DNA of 64,000 nucleotides from Paramacrobiotus metropolitanus (Eukaryota; Tardigrada; Eutardigrada; Parachela; Macrobiotidae), in assembly GCF_019649055.1 (NCBI RefSeq), contig NW_026570225.1:310001-374000 (forward strand), read 5' to 3'. Positions 61,218 through 64,000 of this stretch are shown here, in pieces (the stretch's first letter is position 1; each line of letters opens with the position of its first letter). A program made the position numbers and the translations under genes. Below the pieces are notes generated by a model. That model saw only the letters and a program-made list of their open reading frames with translations, was not told the origin of the DNA and did no database searches.

Positions 61218-62392
61218 TTCATATAGTTTGCAAACCAATGAAACCAATGCAACCAGAGCTCAGTCAGTCAATCAGCACACTGCCGAGTGTTTTGGAAAAG
61301 TAATCCACGAAAACAACGTCGCACGATGGGATTCGGCAGCATATCCGAATCTTTAGACCACGGAAAGATCAAAAGACAGATCTTGATAAGACCTACATAT
61401 CGTCTATTATTACGATACCTGGGAAAATAAAAGTCAAAGGACGAAAAAAACCAGAAATCAAGGATTTCTCTTCTGTTCGTTGACAACTTTGCCAGTTAAA
61501 GTACTACTCGTACTCGTACACGAAAAATAGTTTGGATAAAATCGGTCCAGTGCAAACAGCAACCTATGGAAAAACTACAGGGAAGTGATCAAATCATCAT
61601 TGTCAATTTGAACGATTCCCAAGAAACTACGAAGCAAACGAATAACCGCAATTTTTTGTTTTTTGCATGAATTAAAATTAAGTTTATTATCGCGATCTGT
61701 CATGTCCCTGACCTAATATCAAAACAATATATACATCCAATTTTATTATCCAAATTCCAAATGATCATAATTATCCCGGTTGGGAAGTCTGTACTTGTAC
61801 GCTCTGTCGCCTGCACTCTTCACTCTTCAGGAAATACTGTACTTGTTTAAATGGGATTATGGGGCTAATAATTTATTACACGCAATAAATATGCAGAAGG
61901 CATGATGCAATGATTTTTTACGGTTTTATTACTATTTTATAATTTAATTTAATATACTATATATTAATTTCGCAATTCATTCAGTACAGACTGTACAGTA
62001 CCAGTCATTTATTGATTTTTAATACCGTGCGAATCGAATGCATCGCCCCCGCAGGCGGCAATCAAGAGAATGTCACAATGCATTCAGGCCACCAGAGCAT
62101 ATCCCTGTAATTGCAGAGTGTGTATCTGGCTGGCGATAGCTGCACAGACACGTGTGTATATGCCAGTGTAGCGGCATACGGTCCTCGCGTTCTCGTTAAA
62201 AGCAGTTCCAGTTGTTGGAGAGGTATTTCACGAACTTTCTTCAAAAACGGAAGGAACTCATTGTTTCCTCATACTTCCTCCATCTACCATCAAGTTAAAA
62301 ATGTGAGTCAACTAAAAAATCGAAATTAATTCGCGAAAATACGGCTGTGAAACGTGAACGTTGCAGATTGTCGAAGACCCCATCGGATCAAC
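61218..62392. other. Head-to-head gap between PATL1 and RPS7
   Basis: AT-rich. Close to RPS7, 62303-62366 looks like a 64-base 5'-untranslated intron (aaaaat|gtgagt to gttgcag), common in ribosomal protein genes. No other feature recognised. Confidence 0.4.
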
Positions 62393-62968
62393 ATGGCTGA
62401 AGGCAAGTTCCTGAAACAGGGAGGCGAGAAGACCACTCCTTTTGAATCCCAGGTCAGTCAGTTGCTGTTGGATCTCGAGCAGAACAACAACGACCTGCGC
62501 AACCAGATGCAGGAGCTGCTGGTCAATGAAGCCAAGGAGATGGAAGTCGGCGGAAAGAACGTGATCGTTCTGCTGGTACCACCGCCACAGCTGAAGGCCT
62601 GGCAGAAGATCCATGTGCGGGTGGTGCGCGAGCTGGAGAAGAAGCTGGGTGGACGGACCGTGATCTTCATCGCCAAGCGCCGTATGCTGCCCAAACCCAC
62701 CCGGAAGACCGTTAAGCTCAATCAGAAGCGCCCACGGTCCCGCACATTGACAGCGGTGCACGAAAACATGCTGGCCGATATTGTCTATCCTGCGGAGATT
62801 GTCGGCAAGAGGATCCGCATCAAGACGGACGGATCGCGGTTGATTAAGGTGCATCTGGATAAAGCTAGTTTGAACCATGTCGAGCATAAGACTGATGTGT
62901 TCGCATCGTTATACAAAAAGTTAACAGGTAAAGCTGTCAGTTTCGAGTTTCCCGAGCCGATCTTTTAA
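62393..62968 (+). CDS. RPS7: 40S ribosomal protein S7 (eS7)
   Basis: A eukaryote-specific small-subunit ribosomal protein needed for 18S rRNA maturation. It is a single coding exon of 191 residues (human 194), with ATG in ACATGGC. Conserved blocks include [61 protein letters not shown] and [20 protein letters not shown], then [16 protein letters not shown] at the end. A GTG 39 bases upstream in frame is not used. Codons are G+C-rich compared with the flanks, as expected for a highly expressed gene. A polyadenylation signal AATAAA lies at 63007. The coding part has no intron, unusual for this window. A 5'-untranslated intron is likely. Confidence 0.99.
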   Translation: MAEGKFLKQGGEKTTPFESQVSQLLLDLEQNNNDLRNQMQELLVNEAKEMEVGGKNVIVLLVPPPQLKAWQKIHVRVVRELEKKLGGRTVIFIAKRRMLPKPTRKTVKLNQKRPRSRTLTAVHENMLADIVYPAEIVGKRIRIKTDGSRLIKVHLDKASLNHVEHKTDVFASLYKKLTGKAVSFEFPEPIF

Positions 62969-64000
62969 GATGACGCTGGATGTTACCTGGTTTCTGTCTG
63001 TTCTTCAATAAAAAATTTCGTAAATTCCGGGCCACCGTTTTAGTGTGGTTTAATTGACATTCCATCATTTTTACCTTGTTACTCGTGCAAGAGTGGCGCC
63101 TATGTCAGTACTGGGGAAGGATGTTGTGAACTTGTGACCATCGCAGTTAGCAGTAGGTTCGTTTGATTCCAGTACCGTTTCAGATAAGTTGCAAGTGGTC
63201 ATTTCTCACGCGAATGAGCGATGAATGCAGGTCTGAAGGGACACAGTAATACTGAGGCTCAAAAATACTTAACTCAAAATGAAACAGTACACCAGCCTAT
63301 GGCTGATTTATCTTACAATTGTTAATGTAAACAGTACAACTCTGGTAATAACTTTTAAAATTTGGAGTTCAAATAGTCGAGTTAATTGTAATACAATAGA
63401 ATTGCATGATTAAGAAGCGCCACCGAGATCAATTTTATTTTCATAGTTATTGTGTGTCGTTTAGTCTGCTGTGGCTACTTATAATCATGTGAAAGGATTG
63501 TACTTATTTATGAACTGTAACGGTCAATACTACAAAATCGCAGCAGCTTCCGTTTTTTTCGACGGCTAGCACAAAACAATGATAATGAGGATGCCGAAAT
63601 GACCTGAGTCACGAGTCCATACCACAAGCCAGTAGCTCGAGACAAAAGTTCTCGTTTACCACTTATTGTTAGTATTAAATGCTAGTACTTTCTTGCCCAT
63701 GATTCTAACAAATCAAACCGAACGAAACAACATGTACAGCGTAAAAGCTTTTAACAGGACAGTAGGGCATCCGTCAAGCATCTGGCCGTTACACCTTTCG
63801 ATGCCAAACTTCATAACTACATTTCCGGAAAAAAGTAACCCACCCCGAAGTCCACAACCTCAAGTCTGCCTCCCGAAAGCATATAACGAACTACATGCAT
63901 TTATTAATGTGCAAAATAAAAAAAACAACTGAAAATAAGTCATAATTTTACCACAGCTTATCCGCAGTATCATGAGAAGGAACATCGATTATTCTGACTT
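62969..64000. other. 3' flank of RPS7 and window end
   Basis: AATAAA at 63007-63012 is the likely RPS7 polyadenylation signal. An open frame at 63666-63932 shows no domain. Nothing else recognised. Confidence 0.45.

Noticed and set aside
62312-62887. Long minus-strand open frame of 191 codons
   Set aside because: Antisense shadow of RPS7, whose plus-strand protein matches the family end to end.

Overview
This window is nuclear DNA from a compact, intron-rich animal genome. Nineteen multi-domain or otherwise well-supported protein genes are packed into 64 kb, on both strands, each broken into short exons by GT-AG introns of about 50 to 600 bases. I reconstructed gene structures by hand from splice sites, reading phase and known family sequences. 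The gene set is metazoan. It includes a pigment-dispersing-factor (PDF) neuropeptide precursor of arthropod type, which points to an ecdysozoan. Gene density and intron style would fit a tardigrade, but nothing here proves that. Axonemal genes (DRC4, a SPATA4-like CH protein) imply motile cilia or flagellated sperm.

Layout. 0-3 kb: no gene recognised. 3.1-5.8 kb (+): DRC4/GAS8. 6.9-7.6 kb (+): PDF precursor, two short exons. 9.1-11.0 kb (+): a PDZ domain joined to a four-helix membrane protein. 12.05-12.5 kb: an inverted-repeat mobile element. 13.1-14.7 kb (+): SPATA4-like. 16.5-18.0 kb (+): a second four-helix membrane protein with a 30-nt microexon. 18.8-23.2 kb (+): Ariadne RBR ubiquitin ligase, whose first intron carries nested inverted repeats. 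24.0-25.5 kb (-): divergent eIF4E-family protein. 26.0-27.1 kb (+): MRM2 rRNA methyltransferase. 27.7-30.4 kb (-): unrecognised 489-residue coiled-coil protein. 30.7-34.8 kb (-): secreted astacin protease carrying a hemopexin propeller. 35.3-37.0 kb (+): short RMI1. 37.3-39.8 kb (-): MPP10. 40.8-42.5 kb (+): vanin/biotinidase-like amidohydrolase. 43.3-45.1 kb (+): apextrin-like MACPF-ApeC protein. 45.5-48.8 kb (-): MFSD1. 49.3-50.8 kb (+): NDUFS3. 51.6-54.6 kb (-): cytosolic seryl-tRNA synthetase. 56.0-61.2 kb (-): PATL1. 62.4-63.0 kb (+): RPS7.

Genes alternate in strand, giving several head-to-head pairs with short shared upstream regions (eIF4E/MRM2, astacin/RMI1, MFSD1/NDUFS3) and wider ones (MPP10/vanin, PATL1/RPS7). 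Several genes share a theme but not an operon: ribosome production and translation (RPS7, MPP10, MRM2, SARS1, eIF4E, PATL1), axoneme (DRC4, SPATA4-like) and secreted proteins (PDF, astacin-hemopexin, vanin-like, apextrin-like).

Most notable are the PDF precursor, the astacin-hemopexin fusion, the PDZ plus four-helix fusion, the apextrin-like gene, an eIF4E relative lacking a key dorsal tryptophan, and an RMI1 that stops after its first OB-fold region and ends in a SUMO-interacting-like motif.
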